Assembly (NCBI RefSeq): GCF_023898315.1 | Contig: NC_064623.1 | Coordinates: 15,513,140-15,577,139 of the forward strand | Length of the DNA: 64,000 bases | Origin: Schistocerca nitens | Taxonomy: Eukaryota > Arthropoda > Insecta > Orthoptera > Acrididae | Direction: 5' to 3' | In this document: positions 10,098-19,644 of the stretch, in pieces | Numbering within the stretch: position 1 is the first letter of the stretch | Layout of the letters: the number at the start of each line of letters is the position of its first letter | The notes under the pieces: model-generated | Database searches by the model: none | What the model was told of the DNA's origin: nothing | Seen by the model: the letters and a program-made list of their open reading frames with translations, nothing else | Position numbers and translations under genes: made by a program

Positions 10098-11790
10098 GCT
10101 TAACTACATCTTCATCTACGTGGACACTCCGCAAATCCCATTTAAGTGCCTGGCAGAGGGTTCATCGAACGACCTTCACAATTCTCTATTATTTCAATTT
10201 CCTATAGCGCGCGGAAAAAGCGAACATCTACATCCTTTCCTACGAGTTCTGATTTCCCTTATTTTATCATGGTGTTCGTTTCTCCCTATGTAGGCCGGTG
10301 TCAACAAAATATTTTCACATTCGGAGGAGGGAGTTTGGAATTTCGAGACAAGATTCCGCTGCAACGAAAAATGCCTTTCTTTTAATGATGTCCACCCCAA
10401 ATCCTGTGCCATTTCAGTGACACTCTCTCCCCTATTTCGCGATAATACAAAACGTGCTGCCCTTCTTTGCACTTTTTCGATGTACTCCGTCAATTCCATC
10501 TGGTAAGGATACCACACCTTGCAGCACTATTCTAAAAGAGGACGGACAAGCGTAGTGTTGGCAGTCTCCTTAGTAGGTCTGTTACATTTTCTAAGTGTCC
10601 TGCCAATAAAATGCAGTCTTTGCTTTCCGTTTCCCGGTACATTATCTATGTGTTCTTTTCAATTTAAGTTGTTCATAATTGTAATTCTCAGGTATTTAGT
10701 TGAATTTACTGCCTTTAGGATTGACTGATTTATCGTGTAACGGAAGTTTAACGGATTCCTTTTAACACTCATGTGGATGACCTCACACTTTTAGTTATTT
10801 AGAGTCAACTGCCAATTTTTGCACCATACACATCTTTTTTCTATATCGTTCTGCAATTTATTTTGATCTTCTGATGGCTTTACTAGTCGATAAACCACAG
10901 CATCACCTGCAAACAACCTAAGACGGCTGCTCAGATTGTCTCCTAAATCGTGTGTATTGATAAGGAACAGCAAAGGGCCTATAACACTACCTTGGGGAAC
11001 GCCAGAAATCACTTCTGTTTTACTCGGTGACTTTCCGTCAATTGCTTCGGAATTTGACCTCTGTGACAGGAAATCATGAATCCAGTCACATAACTGGGAC
11101 GATATTCCCTAAGGACGCAATTTCACTATAAGCCGCTTGTATTGTACAGTGTCAAAAGCCCTCCGGAAATCTAGAAATACGGAATCAATCTGAAATCCCT
11201 TATCAACAGCACTCAACACTTCATGTGAATAAAGAGCTAGTTGTGTTTCACAAGAACGATGTTTTCTAAATCCGTGTGTGTGTCAAAAAATTGTTCAAAT
11301 GGCTCTGAGCACTATGGGACTTAACTTCTGAGGTCATCAGTCCCCTAGAACTCAGCACTACTTAAATCTAACTAACCTAAGGATATCACACACATCCATG
11401 CCCGAGGCAGGATTCGAACCTGCGACCGTAGCGGTCGCGTGGTTCCAGACTGTAGCGCCTAGAACCGCTCGGCCACCACGGCCGGCAGCTGTGTGTCAAT
11501 AGACCGTTTTCTTCGAGGTAATTTATAATGTTCGCACACTCGTATGTTCCAAAATTCTGCTGCATATCGACGTTAATGATACGGGCCTGTAATTTAGTGG
11601 CTTACTCCTACTACCTTTCTTGAATTTTGGTGTGACCTGTGCAACTTTCCAGTCTTTGGGCACGCATCTTTCGTCGAGCGAACGGTTGGATATTATTATT
11701 AAGTATGGGGCATCAGCGTAGTCTGAAAGGTACCTAACTGGTATACAGTCTGGACCAGAAGACTTGGTTTCTGTCTTTCCGATATTCAAT
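10098..11790 (-). mobile_element. Jockey/CR1-like LINE, copy A, 5'-truncated, split by a SINE
   Basis: On the minus strand the translation gives fragments NYRPVSLTSICSRILEH, then after the SINE the RT block [16 protein letters not shown], a damaged LFAGDAVVYR where FADD is expected, KNWQLTLNN, and the C-terminal RRAARFVLSRNRGES. The 3' untranslated part ('agtgcctggcagagggttc') is shared with copies C and D. The RT box is mutated and frames are broken. The SINE interrupts it at 11275-11499. Confidence 0.85.
11287..11489 (-). mobile_element. SINE family 1 copy inside LINE A
   Basis: Complete reverse-orientation copy with B box 'ggattcgaacctg' as seen on the + strand. The target duplication 'tgtgtgtcaa' is at 11277-11286 and 11490-11499. 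It splits the LINE and is therefore younger than it. Confidence 0.92.
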
Positions 11791-11912
11791 TGTCACTTGA
11801 AGATGGCCTGGGTAGCCGAAAGCCGGTTCGTGATAAATGTTTCTAATTTTGCAGGAACTTCATGAAGTGTTTTCCTTTTGTAATTAATAATTTTTTAAAT
11901 GTACAAGAGTAT

Positions 11913-11998
11913 ATTTTAGAAGAATGGGCTGACATTCCTCAACAGACAGTCAGACACCTCATTGTAAATGTCCAGTTACTTTTGATCAAATAGTGTAC
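11913..11998 (+). mobile_element. Tc1-like 3' end fragment (family T5)
   Basis: Translation EEWADIPQQTVRHLI-like text matches the C-terminus of Tc1 transposases and is followed by 'acttttgatcaaatagtg' and TA, nearly the same end as the T5 element at 32485-33720. Only this end is present. Confidence 0.65.
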
Positions 11999-12042
11999 AA
12001 CAGATAATTCATCGGAGAAAAAGCTATATCAGATGTCCCAAG

Positions 12043-12273
12043 GTGAAGAAAGAAGGGAAATATGAGCATGTGTTCGCGTCGTTAGTATGTGATGGCGACG
12101 TATGTTCATCATTTCATAGTGCTCAAAAGTTAAATTACTTACTTTTCATTCCAATAACAAGCGTTTTGCTAATTTTATTGTTTGTAGTGGCGATACATCT
12201 TTACAGAACTGAAGATGACAGGACAAACTCGAGCTCAGATACGGATACAGAGCCAAAAAAGAAATTATATTAA
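12043..12273 (+). CDS. Unrecognised 76-codon ORF with one membrane-spanning stretch
   Basis: Starts MKKEGKYEHV and contains a hydrophobic span LLFIPITSVLLILLFVVAI (about residues 33-51), then a charged tail DDRTNSSSDTDTEPKKK. I do not recognise a family. It lies between a Tc1 end and a mariner element and may be chance. No splice or promoter evidence supports it. Confidence 0.2.
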   Translation: MKKEGKYEHVFASLVCDGDVCSSFHSAQKLNYLLFIPITSVLLILLFVVAIHLYRTEDDRTNSSSDTDTEPKKKLY

Positions 12274-12360
12274 GCTGTTGTCCAGTCATACAATATTAGC
12301 TTTCACGGCCGGTGTCTATTTGAGTTAAGACATACAAGCTGAGTGTCCGTCGTCGATGTA

Positions 12361-13661
12361 CGAGGGTGAGTCAAATGAAAACCTTAAATTTGTAATAACA
12401 AATTTAAATTTCGCGCCGTTATCCTGTAAATTGGTAGGCGTGCTACAAACAGCGCGCCGAATGGCCTGTAGGTGGCAGCATAGTGCAGATGCACACATAC
12501 CCTCCCAGTATCAGTATAAAGATGGCGACTTGCGACTTGCACCAGGGAAGAACAGCGTTCTGTTATTCCGTTTTTGCGTAGTGCAGGTGTGAAACCTATT
12601 GAAATGCATCGACGAATGAAGGTTCAGTGCGGTGATGCATGTTTGTCACAGCAGCAAGTCTACGAATGGAGTAGGAGGTTAGAAAAAGGTGTGACTTCAG
12701 TGGAAGATGCTCCTCGTCCAGGTCAGGCACAACGAGTTGTGACTCCTCAGAACATTGCAGCAGTTGAAGTCGTAGTGAAGGAAAACCGCCGAGTGACACT
12801 GAATGACATTGCAGCATGTTTACAGATTAGTCATGGGTCTGCACACCCCATTGTGCACGATGTGCTCCAGTTTCACAAAGTGTCTGCAAGATGGGTGCCA
12901 CGGCAGCTGACTTCTGGAATGAGAGAACGACGTGTTGATGCTTGTGAAGAACATCTTCGGCGCTTTGGACGAGAAGGTGATGGCTTCCTTGCAAGAATCG
13001 TTACTGGGGACGAAACCTGGGCTCACTTCCACCAACCGGAAACGAAGAGAGCGAGCAAGGAATGGCGCCATTCCTCATCACCAAAACCAAAGAAGTTTCG
13101 AACAATACCATCAGCAGGGAAGGTTATGCTCTCTTTTGGGACGAAAAAGGCGTCATTTTGGAGCATTACATGCCTAAAGGGACCATTGTCACCAGTGCAT
13201 CATACACAGATATCCTAAAAATCATCTGCGGCCTGCAATCAAATCAAAGCGACGTGGATTGCTGTCAGCAGGTGTCCTTTTGCAACATGACAATGCAAGG
13301 CCCCACATGGCCCGTACAACAGTTGCAACAATCACAGACCTGCATTTTGAGTGTCTTCCTCATCCACCGTACTCACCAGACCTTGCCCCAAGTGATTTCC
13401 ATATGTTTGGACCACTCAAAGACGCAATGGGAGGAAAGAAGTTCCGTTCTGATGAAGAGGTGCGCCACGCGGTGCATGAGTGGTTGCCCAGACTACGAAA
13501 AGAATTTTTTTTCTAAAGGAATTTATGCACTTTGTAACTGCTGGAGGATGGGCACTGAGCGTGGGGGAGATTATGTTGAAAAGTGACACAGATTTTAACC
13601 ACTTCTGCACAATAAATAATATTTAAACAAGTGTTTAAGGTTTTCATTTGACTCACCCTCG
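12361..13661 (+). mobile_element. Mariner element T3
   Basis: A 1301-bp element with terminal inverted repeats 'cgagggtgagtcaaatgaaa' and complement, flanked by TA at 12359-12360 and 13662-13663. The size and repeats are those of a full mariner. It encloses a broken DD34D transposase. Confidence 0.94.
12550..13586 (+). pseudogene. Mariner transposase (DD34D), frameshifted
   Basis: The N-terminal region carries the HTH domain (AGVKPIEMHRRM, YEWSRRLEKG, DIAACLQISHGS). The catalytic part has VTGDETWAHF (first Asp), then a frameshift near 13125. It continues in other frames with LLQHDNARPH (second Asp) and YSPDLAPSDFHMF (third Asp); 34 residues separate the last two, the mariner signature. A further shift lies near 13510. 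The plausible start Met upstream is out of frame by one base. Confidence 0.88.
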
Positions 13662-13663
13662 TA

Positions 13664-13876
13664 AAAACTGTTCCCTGACGTTTCATGTCCGACTACGGGT
13701 GACAACTTCAGAGGTTATGATTACGTTTTACAGCCGAAGACTTTTCCAGCAATAGGAGACGAAACGTCGTGCTGTAGTTTGATATAGTGACCACGGACTC
13801 TCAGCCAGCAGATTTTAACTAAGGAAATTGTCTTTGACCTGTTTAATCACGCACTACATCTACTGGTACAGTTATA
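13664..13876. other. Unassigned repeat-like segment
   Basis: Contains 'ctgacgtttcatgtccgac' and 'gagacgaaacgtcgtg', phrases common at ends of dispersed retroelements. I could not classify it. Confidence 0.3.
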
Positions 13877-14452
13877 CAGCATGTTTCAGAAGTGATGTTC
13901 AGTATTCAGGGATATGACAAGAATGATCACTCGAAACAAGAAAGTCAAGTAAACATGGGCTTCAAAACGCTTACCTTAAGAGCTATGAGTAATTCTTGAT
14001 CTCCAATATTGTGAGACAAATCTCTTGTGCTGTAAGCACTTTGCTTTCCATATTTTGGGAAGTCGTAGTATGGACCAAAACAAGGAAAAAATGTCGAGTG
14101 AACATCTGCTCTGGAATGCATACCTTCAAAGTTACGCACACTTGTTCGTTAGAACAGTTGTGTTTCAAAGTGGCGGAAATGAACAAGTGCTCATAACTCT
14201 TAAGGTATGCATTTAGGGCGTATGTTCACTGGGCATTTCTGTTTCTTGTTTTGGTCCATACCACCTCTGCCGAAAATAAGGAAAGCAAAGAGCTTGCAGT
14301 AGAAGAGATTTGCTTCACAGTATCGAAGATCGAGAATTGCTCATAGTTCTGCAGGTATTCATTTTAGATCCCATTTTTACTTGACTCTTTTGTTTCGAGT
14401 GATCATTGCTGTCATATCGCCGAATATTGACCATCACTTCCGAAACACCCTG
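13877..14452. mobile_element. Foldback (long inverted repeat) MITE with TA target
   Basis: Arms of roughly 180-190 bp at each end are inverted copies: the left arm begins 'cagcatgtttcagaagtgat' and the complement of the right end begins 'cagggtgtttcggaagtgat'. The element is flanked by TA at 13875-13876 and 14453-14454. The unique centre has no coding capacity. A related end occurs at about 33785-33827. Confidence 0.8.
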
Positions 14453-14454
14453 TA

Positions 14455-15004
14455 TAAAGTGAAAGTGTTGCATTGGGAGGGACACTGTCATTTCGGTGCA
14501 GATTTCCTTCAGTCTTGACGAAAACTGAAATGAGCCTATACACGCTGGCAAAGTTGGAACGAAAACATTGCTCCGGTCTGCCACAACCGAAAACGAGCGT
14601 AAAATAACAGCGCACGGGGACCCACTCATTATTCGGGCGAGGTGCTCGCGAAGTGTGTCGCCGGTCACGGGCGGAAGGGAAAAGGAGTGCCCTGGGACCG
14701 GGGGAACGCCCCCACCGTCGTCCTGAGGGGTGCTTCAGGGGCACAGACCTGCCAGGCCGCTTACTGGAGCGAGAACAGTCGAGCGGGACTGCACAAAAGT
14801 GTGACGAACTGTGCCGGAGGCCCGCAGGTAGCTGAGTGAGCAGAACACACGGAAAGGCTCCTCTAATTAACGCCAACCAGCTAACGACGCTGAAGCATTT
14901 GACTCCAACCGTGGTTAACCGCACATTCTGTCCTGTCAGAGCGTACTTACCTAGTTGTAACCTACCACTTTGGATGCCCAAGCCTACTAATAATTCAGTG
15001 ACAA
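14455..15004 (-). repeat. GC-rich unclassified repeat, copy 1
   Basis: The reverse strand around 14590-14670 carries 'gcgctgttattttacgctcg' and 'ttttcggttgtggca'. A diverged copy lies at about 36900-37100 on the + strand, where the same frame reads VRCYFTLGFGYG against VRCYFTLVFGCG here. A 213-codon open frame spans this region and the next element; I treat it as chance. Confidence 0.45.
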
Positions 15005-15430
15005 TACGAAGGGCGTCCAATAAGTAACTTAAAACATTTTCTTTCTCGGCCAATTTCGGTTGAAAAAATGCAGAATTTCTTGTGGGACGTAGTGGAATAT
15101 TTCCACTTCAGCCGCTACAGTTTCGTGAAGTTCCGTTAGGTGGAAGAGCTATACATAGCCTTTAAAACGGCGTCTGGAGGTGCGTTCCAATCAGAGAGCT
15201 GTCACTGAGTCTCTTTTGAAGGGAAAGCAGTCACACGTATACAGAGGAGCTTGCAGTTTGTTTACGGAGACCTGGCAGTGAACAAAAGCACGATGAGTCG
15301 TTGGGCGAGGCGTGTGTCAACGTCGTCAGAGTAATGAAACATCGACGCCGACCAGTAAAGTGGTACCATGTGAGCATACAGTTCCTGCCAGTAACGTACC
15401 ACAAGGTGTCGCATTGAATGGGGTTATCTT
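15005..15430 (+). mobile_element. 5' end of mariner-like element family M1, copy a
   Basis: Starts 'gggcgtccaataagtaac' and carries 'ttctttctcggccaatttcg', which matches the complement of the right end of copy b (45843-45925). A decayed N-terminus with QSESCH/LGEACVN-like text follows. No transposase catalytic motifs remain. Confidence 0.6.
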
Positions 15431-15549
15431 GAAAAATAGGGTTTTGTAGTCAAAACAGTGGGGAATAATTCTGAAAAATAGCAACCTGCTTTCGAGAAAA
15501 AAGTGTTACCTTACTTACTGCATGTTCCTCCTAAGTTTAGGATCAAAAT

Positions 15550-16948
15550 TTTGTTCGTTTCAGAAATGTCAGCAAAAAAGACGAAGCAAATTTTCCAGAA
15601 TTCGAATCAAGAACAACTGCCAGCATGAGTAACTTAGAACTAGATATCCTCGGAGTAGTGAAGCAACTTAAAGTACTTAATAAAAGCAAATCCTCCGGTC
15701 CAGATTGTATACCAATTAAGTTCCTTTCAGAGTACGCTGATGCAATGGTTCTATACTTTACGATCATATACAACCGCTAGGCCGGCCGCGGTGGTCTAGC
15801 GGTTCTAGGAGCTCAGTCCGGAACCGCGAGACTGCTACGGTCGAAGGTTCGAATCCTGCCTCGGGCATGGATGTGTGTGATGTCCTTAGGTTAGTTAGGT
15901 TTAAGTAGTTCTAAGTTATAGGGGACTGATGACCACAGATGTTAAGTCCCATAGTGCACAGAGCCATTTGAACCATTTTTACAACCGCTAGCTCGACGAA
16001 AGATCCGTACCCAAAGACTGGAAAGTTGCATAGGTCACACCAATATTCAACAAAGATAGAAGGAGTAGTCCACTAAATTATAGGCCCGTATCATTAACGT
16101 CGATATGCAGCAGGAGTTTGAAACGTACAATGTGTTCCAACATTATGAACTACCTCGAAGAGAACGGTCTATTGAGTCACAGTCAACACGGATTTAGAAA
16201 ACATCGTTCTTGTGAAACACAACTAGCTCTTTATTTACATGAAGTATTGAGTGCTACTGACAAGCGATTTCAAATTGATTCTGTAATTCTAGATTTCCCG
16301 AAGGCTTTTGACACTGTTCCAGACAAGCGGCTTGTAGTTAAATTCCGTGCTTATGGAATATCTTGTCAGTTCTGCGATTGGATACGTGACTTCCTCTCAG
16401 AGAGATCACAGTTCGTAGTAATTGACGGAAAGTCATCGAGTAAAACCGAAGTGATTTCTGGCGTTCCACAAGGTAGTGTTATAGGCCCTTTGCTGTTCCT
16501 TATCTATACACACGATTTAGGAGACAATCTGAGCAGCCGTCTTAGGTTGTCTACATGTAATGCTACGGTTTATCGACTACTAAAGCCATCAGAAGATCAA
16601 AATAAATTGCTGAACGATATAGAAAAAATATGTATATGGTGCAAAAATTGGCAGTTGACCCTAAACAACGAAAAGTGTGAAGTCATCCACATGAGTGTTA
16701 AAAGGAATCCGTTAAACTTCCGTTACACGATACATCAGTCAAATCTAAAGGCAGTAAATTCAACTAAATACCTGGGAATTACGATTATGAACAACTTAAA
16801 TTGGAAAGAACAGATAGATAGTGTATTGGGAAAGGGAAACTCTGCGTTTTATTGGCAGGACAGTTAGAAAATGTAACAGACCTACTAAAGAGACCGCCTA
16901 CACTACAATTGTCCGTCCTCTTTCAGAATACTGTTGCGCAGTTTGCGT
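15550..16948 (+). mobile_element. Jockey/CR1-like LINE, copy B, split by a SINE
   Basis: Begins with SSGPDCIPIKFLSEYA-like RT text, is interrupted by the SINE, then continues in the 249-codon frame at 16118: NQHGFRKHRSCETQLAL-like text, LDFPKAFDTVPDKR (motif A) and [16 protein letters not shown]. The catalytic box is destroyed (LSTCNATVYRL where LFADDAVIYRL stands in related copies). The 3' part is lost soon after TIVRPLSEYC. Both ends are truncated. Confidence 0.85.
15781..15980 (+). mobile_element. SINE family 1 copy inside LINE B
   Basis: Complete copy with the exact 11-bp target duplication 'acaaccgctag' at 15770-15780 and 15981-15991. The head reads 'gcggtggtctagcggttcta', a diverged A-box region. 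Confidence 0.93.
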
Positions 16949-17403
16949 CAGTGAAAAAGTCCAATAAAAAGGTGTTAGCATGTGGACGTAATGTGCTGTT
17001 CCAGTCTCTTCTGTACCAAAGGTTCATCACCGTTCCCTTTGGATCCCTACGTAATTCGGTGCTCTCCGATACACACGATCGAACAGCGGAGGAGTGGTAC
17101 TCAAGCGTCAACTTTAGGTTAAAATATCTCCGGATGTAATTAACATTTTACAATGTAACAAGCGAAACTGATTACGTATTTGTTTATATGTTCAGACTTG
17201 CTAACAAAACTAACGGGGTTCCATTTCAAAAACGTAGGTTTGTGTTAAAAAACATACTTCCGTGCATTTTTTTATGGTTTGTATTAGCCAATTACACTAG
17301 CCCCTCTCCTCACGTTCGGTCTGTGGAATCGATTCGTCAGTATTTGATGTGGTTTACGAAATATATCCAGCGGTAACGTTAGGTCACTCACCCTGTATGT
17401 AGC
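16949..17403. other. Unclassified repeat-like stretch
   Basis: AT-rich sequence ending 'aggtcactcaccctgta', which looks like a Tc1/mariner-type terminus, but I see no matching left end or transposase. Confidence 0.3.
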
Positions 17404-17452
17404 GTGGTTCCAGACTGAAGCGCCTAGAACCGCTCGGCTACACTGGTCGGCT
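17404..17452 (-). mobile_element. Truncated SINE family 1 head
   Basis: Only the 5' head remains: 'gcgtggttccagactgaag' through 'tggtcggc', the reverse complement of a family 1 start. Body and tail are absent. Confidence 0.8.
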
Positions 17453-17549
17453 GTAAGCATCTAACTTTGAAGGTGTACTTGGAAGATTTGGAACACCACC
17501 AACTGCTTTGCCCTTACCAATTGCTCGCAATCCATAACTAACCTAATAT

Positions 17550-17999
17550 TTACACTGTAAGTTGAGTTTTCTTGTATCCATTATTTACAGTTACTGAAAC
17601 AGTACTTGGAATCTTGCAGCTGTACTTACAAACACTGCATGTTAAATGAAACTGGGCGGCCAGGCCAACATGGGATTCTACTTTCAGAGAAACGTTTCCC
17701 TGACATTTTTTGCAGCACACACTGTTTTCAAGAGCTTCGCACAATACACTCGTATCAATGAGTTCAAAAACTTCTTTCACTTTCTCGAGTAAATTATATT
17801 TCTCTTCCAAATCCCTTAGTTTTCTATGAGAAGCACTGTTTTCATTTGGAGTAAGTTCGTTCGGCAAATCAGTAGTAAGTGGACTCACATTTTCCAGCAG
17901 TGATGACGAAGAACTGCTTTGCTTTGCTAATGAATCATCATTTCCTTTCTTTTGCCGGTTCACACGCTTTTTAAATACGTTTGCTCTAGCTCTAGCCAT
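17550..17999 (-). CDS. Zinc-ribbon ORF resembling the N-terminus of a Mutator-like transposase
   Basis: An intact 149-codon frame starting MARARANVFKKR, with a Ser-rich linker, a charged helical stretch (HRKLRDLEEKYNLLEKVKEV) and two cysteine pairs, CCKKC and CSVCKYSC, about 25 residues apart, which suit a zinc ribbon. I recall insect proteins with a basic MxRxRANVxKK start and a similar CxxC...CxxC block before a Mutator-like transposase domain, so I infer the first part of such a protein. It ends soon after the second cysteine pair, so the catalytic domain is missing. It may be a truncated copy or one exon. Confidence 0.5.
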   Translation of the reverse strand: MARARANVFKKRVNRQKKGNDDSLAKQSSSSSSLLENVSPLTTDLPNELTPNENSASHRKLRDLEEKYNLLEKVKEVFELIDTSVLCEALENSVCCKKCQGNVSLKVESHVGLAAQFHLTCSVCKYSCKIPSTVSVTVNNGYKKTQLTV

Positions 18000-18038
18000 T
18001 TTCACTGGGAAAAATAAAGCACTAAATACGAACTAACT

Positions 18039-18273
18039 ACCGAGCGAGGTGGCGCAGTGGTTAGACACTGGACTCGCATTCGGGAGGACGACGGTTCAAT
18101 CCCACGTCCGGCCATCCTGATTTAGGTTTTCCGTGATTTCCCTAAATCGCTCCAGGCAAATGCCGGGATGGTTCCTTTCAAAGGGCACGGCCGACTTCCT
18201 TCCCCGTCCTTCCCTAATCCGATGAGACCGATAACCTCGCTGTCTGGTCTCCTTCCCCAAAAACAACCAACCA
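18039..18273 (+). mobile_element. SINE family 3
   Basis: Head with 'gaggtggcgcagtggttaga' (A box) and 'acggttcaatccc' (B box). The body has 'gatttaggttttccgtgatt' and the hairpin 'gagaccgataacc...tggtctc', then a CCAAC-type tail. The exact target duplication 'acgaactaact' is at 18028-18038 and 18274-18284. Confidence 0.9.
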
Positions 18274-18284
18274 ACGAACTAACT

Positions 18285-18639
18285 TGACAACAACAACTTT
18301 CATATAGCACACTGTTTACAAACAATCCCCTCACGAAGCCAACGCGTAACTTGAGGAAACCAAAGGGAAACATTTTCGGACAAATAGTGTATAAAGAGTC
18401 GCTGGAAAGCACGATATTTGAATTCATGTCACAAAAATGTACTGCCAAAAAGTTTATGGTCAGCCATGAGACACGTGTGTAACTAAAGCGCAATACCCTA
18501 TCTCACAAATATAGAAAATTGAAATATAATTCTAGTAGAGCTATGTATGATACGTCATTTTAAAGAGGAATATAATACGTCAATACAACGAAAATCGATT
18601 TTTTAACCCAAAATCGGATTCCGTATCTCCTTAAAGCAA
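18285..18639. other. Unassigned sequence
   Basis: No coding or repeat signal that I can name. Confidence 0.35.
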
Positions 18640-19100
18640 GGAGCCTTAGCAGGAATCTGAAGCTGACTGTGTAGCGCACAGTAGTTAGACCTGTGGTGAT
18701 GTGTGGTTCAGAGACCTGGACTGTGACACAAAATGGTGGGGAGTTGTTGCTGACATGGGAAAGGAAGATACTTAGGAAACTCTATGGGCCAGTGAATCAT
18801 AGGGGTTTTTGAAGAATCAGAAATAATAAGGAGATCAGAGAGTTGTACAACAAACCAGATATCGTGGCAGAAATAAAGAGTAATAGACTATGTTGGTTGG
18901 GACATGTGGAGAGAGTGGTGGAGAGCAGCACAGTCAAGAAAGTTTTCGAAGGAAAATCTGGAGGACGTCGTATAAAGGTCAGATGAAGGACCAGATGGCT
19001 AGACAACGTGGAGGAGAAGGATGGGAGTTAGATGGAGAGCCGAGGCAGCCAGCAGCTCTCCTGCGAACCTTGCAAAACTAGCACTCCTGAAATAAAGGAT
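18640..19100 (+). pseudogene. LINE C-terminal fragment (RTE-like group)
   Basis: Reads CGSETWTVTQNGGELLLTWE, KILRKLYGPV, IVAEIKSNRLCWLGHVERVV and GGRRIKVR, with stops. This is the conserved segment after the RT in RTE-like LINEs (ETWT...WLGHVxR...GRPR). The RT itself is absent. Confidence 0.7.
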
Positions 19101-19106
19101 ATTGCG

Positions 19107-19300
19107 GAGACATGGCTTAGCAGGAGAGCTTCTGCAAAGTTTGGAAGGTAGGAGACGAGGTACTGGTAGAAGTAAAGCTGTGAGGACGGGGCGTGAGTCG
19201 TGCTTGGGTAGCTCAGTTGGTAGAGCACTTGCCCGCGAAAGGCAAAGGTCCTGAGTTCGAGTCACGGTCCGGCACACAGTTTTAATCTGCCAGGAAGTTT
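19107..19300 (+). mobile_element. tRNA-like repeat element, single arm
   Basis: Contains the tRNA-like 'tagctcagttggtagagc' (A box/D arm) and 'gagttcgagtcacgg' (B box/T arm) at 19204-19277, then 'cacacagttttaatctgcc'. The anticodon stem TTGCC/GGCAA holds a loop CGCGAAA, which lacks the universal U33, so I call it tRNA-derived and not a tRNA gene. The same unit forms both arms of the foldback element at 62249-62600. Confidence 0.75.
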
Positions 19301-19644
19301 TACATTACACTTGTCCGTCCTCTGCTGGAATACTGTTGCGCGGTGTGGTACCCATTTGGGTCAGTATCAGGCACCATCACCACATACACAAATCATTAGC
19401 CGGCTATTTACGTAAATTACATGACCTGTGGATAGACGCTCCCACAAAGCTACCAATTGTCGGGTCCCTGATACGCAGAATCAGTAACGCATTTCGTTGC
19501 ACATACGTACAAACAAGTTGTTTAGCAGGTGGTCAGAATGTTTTCGCTGATCAGTGTATATACATAACTAACCCTCAGTGTGCAAGTCCTATTCCCAATT
19601 GGTCAATTTTCTTTCTTAATCGTGTGGCATTTTTAGTGCCATCT
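19301..19644 (+). other. Short LINE scrap and unassigned sequence
   Basis: At 19301-19356 the text reads TLVRPLLEYCCAVWYP, a piece of the jockey/CR1-like LINE C-terminus fused directly to the tRNA-like repeat. The rest shows nothing recognisable. Confidence 0.55.

Noticed and set aside
14412-15053. 213-codon minus-strand ORF as a gene
   Set aside because: It runs across a repeat and the start of an M1 element and has no domain; it is open mainly because of GC-rich composition.
19204-19277. Functional tRNA gene
   Set aside because: The anticodon loop lacks U33, acceptor pairing is imperfect, and the same unit is a dispersed repeat with a constant 3' extension.
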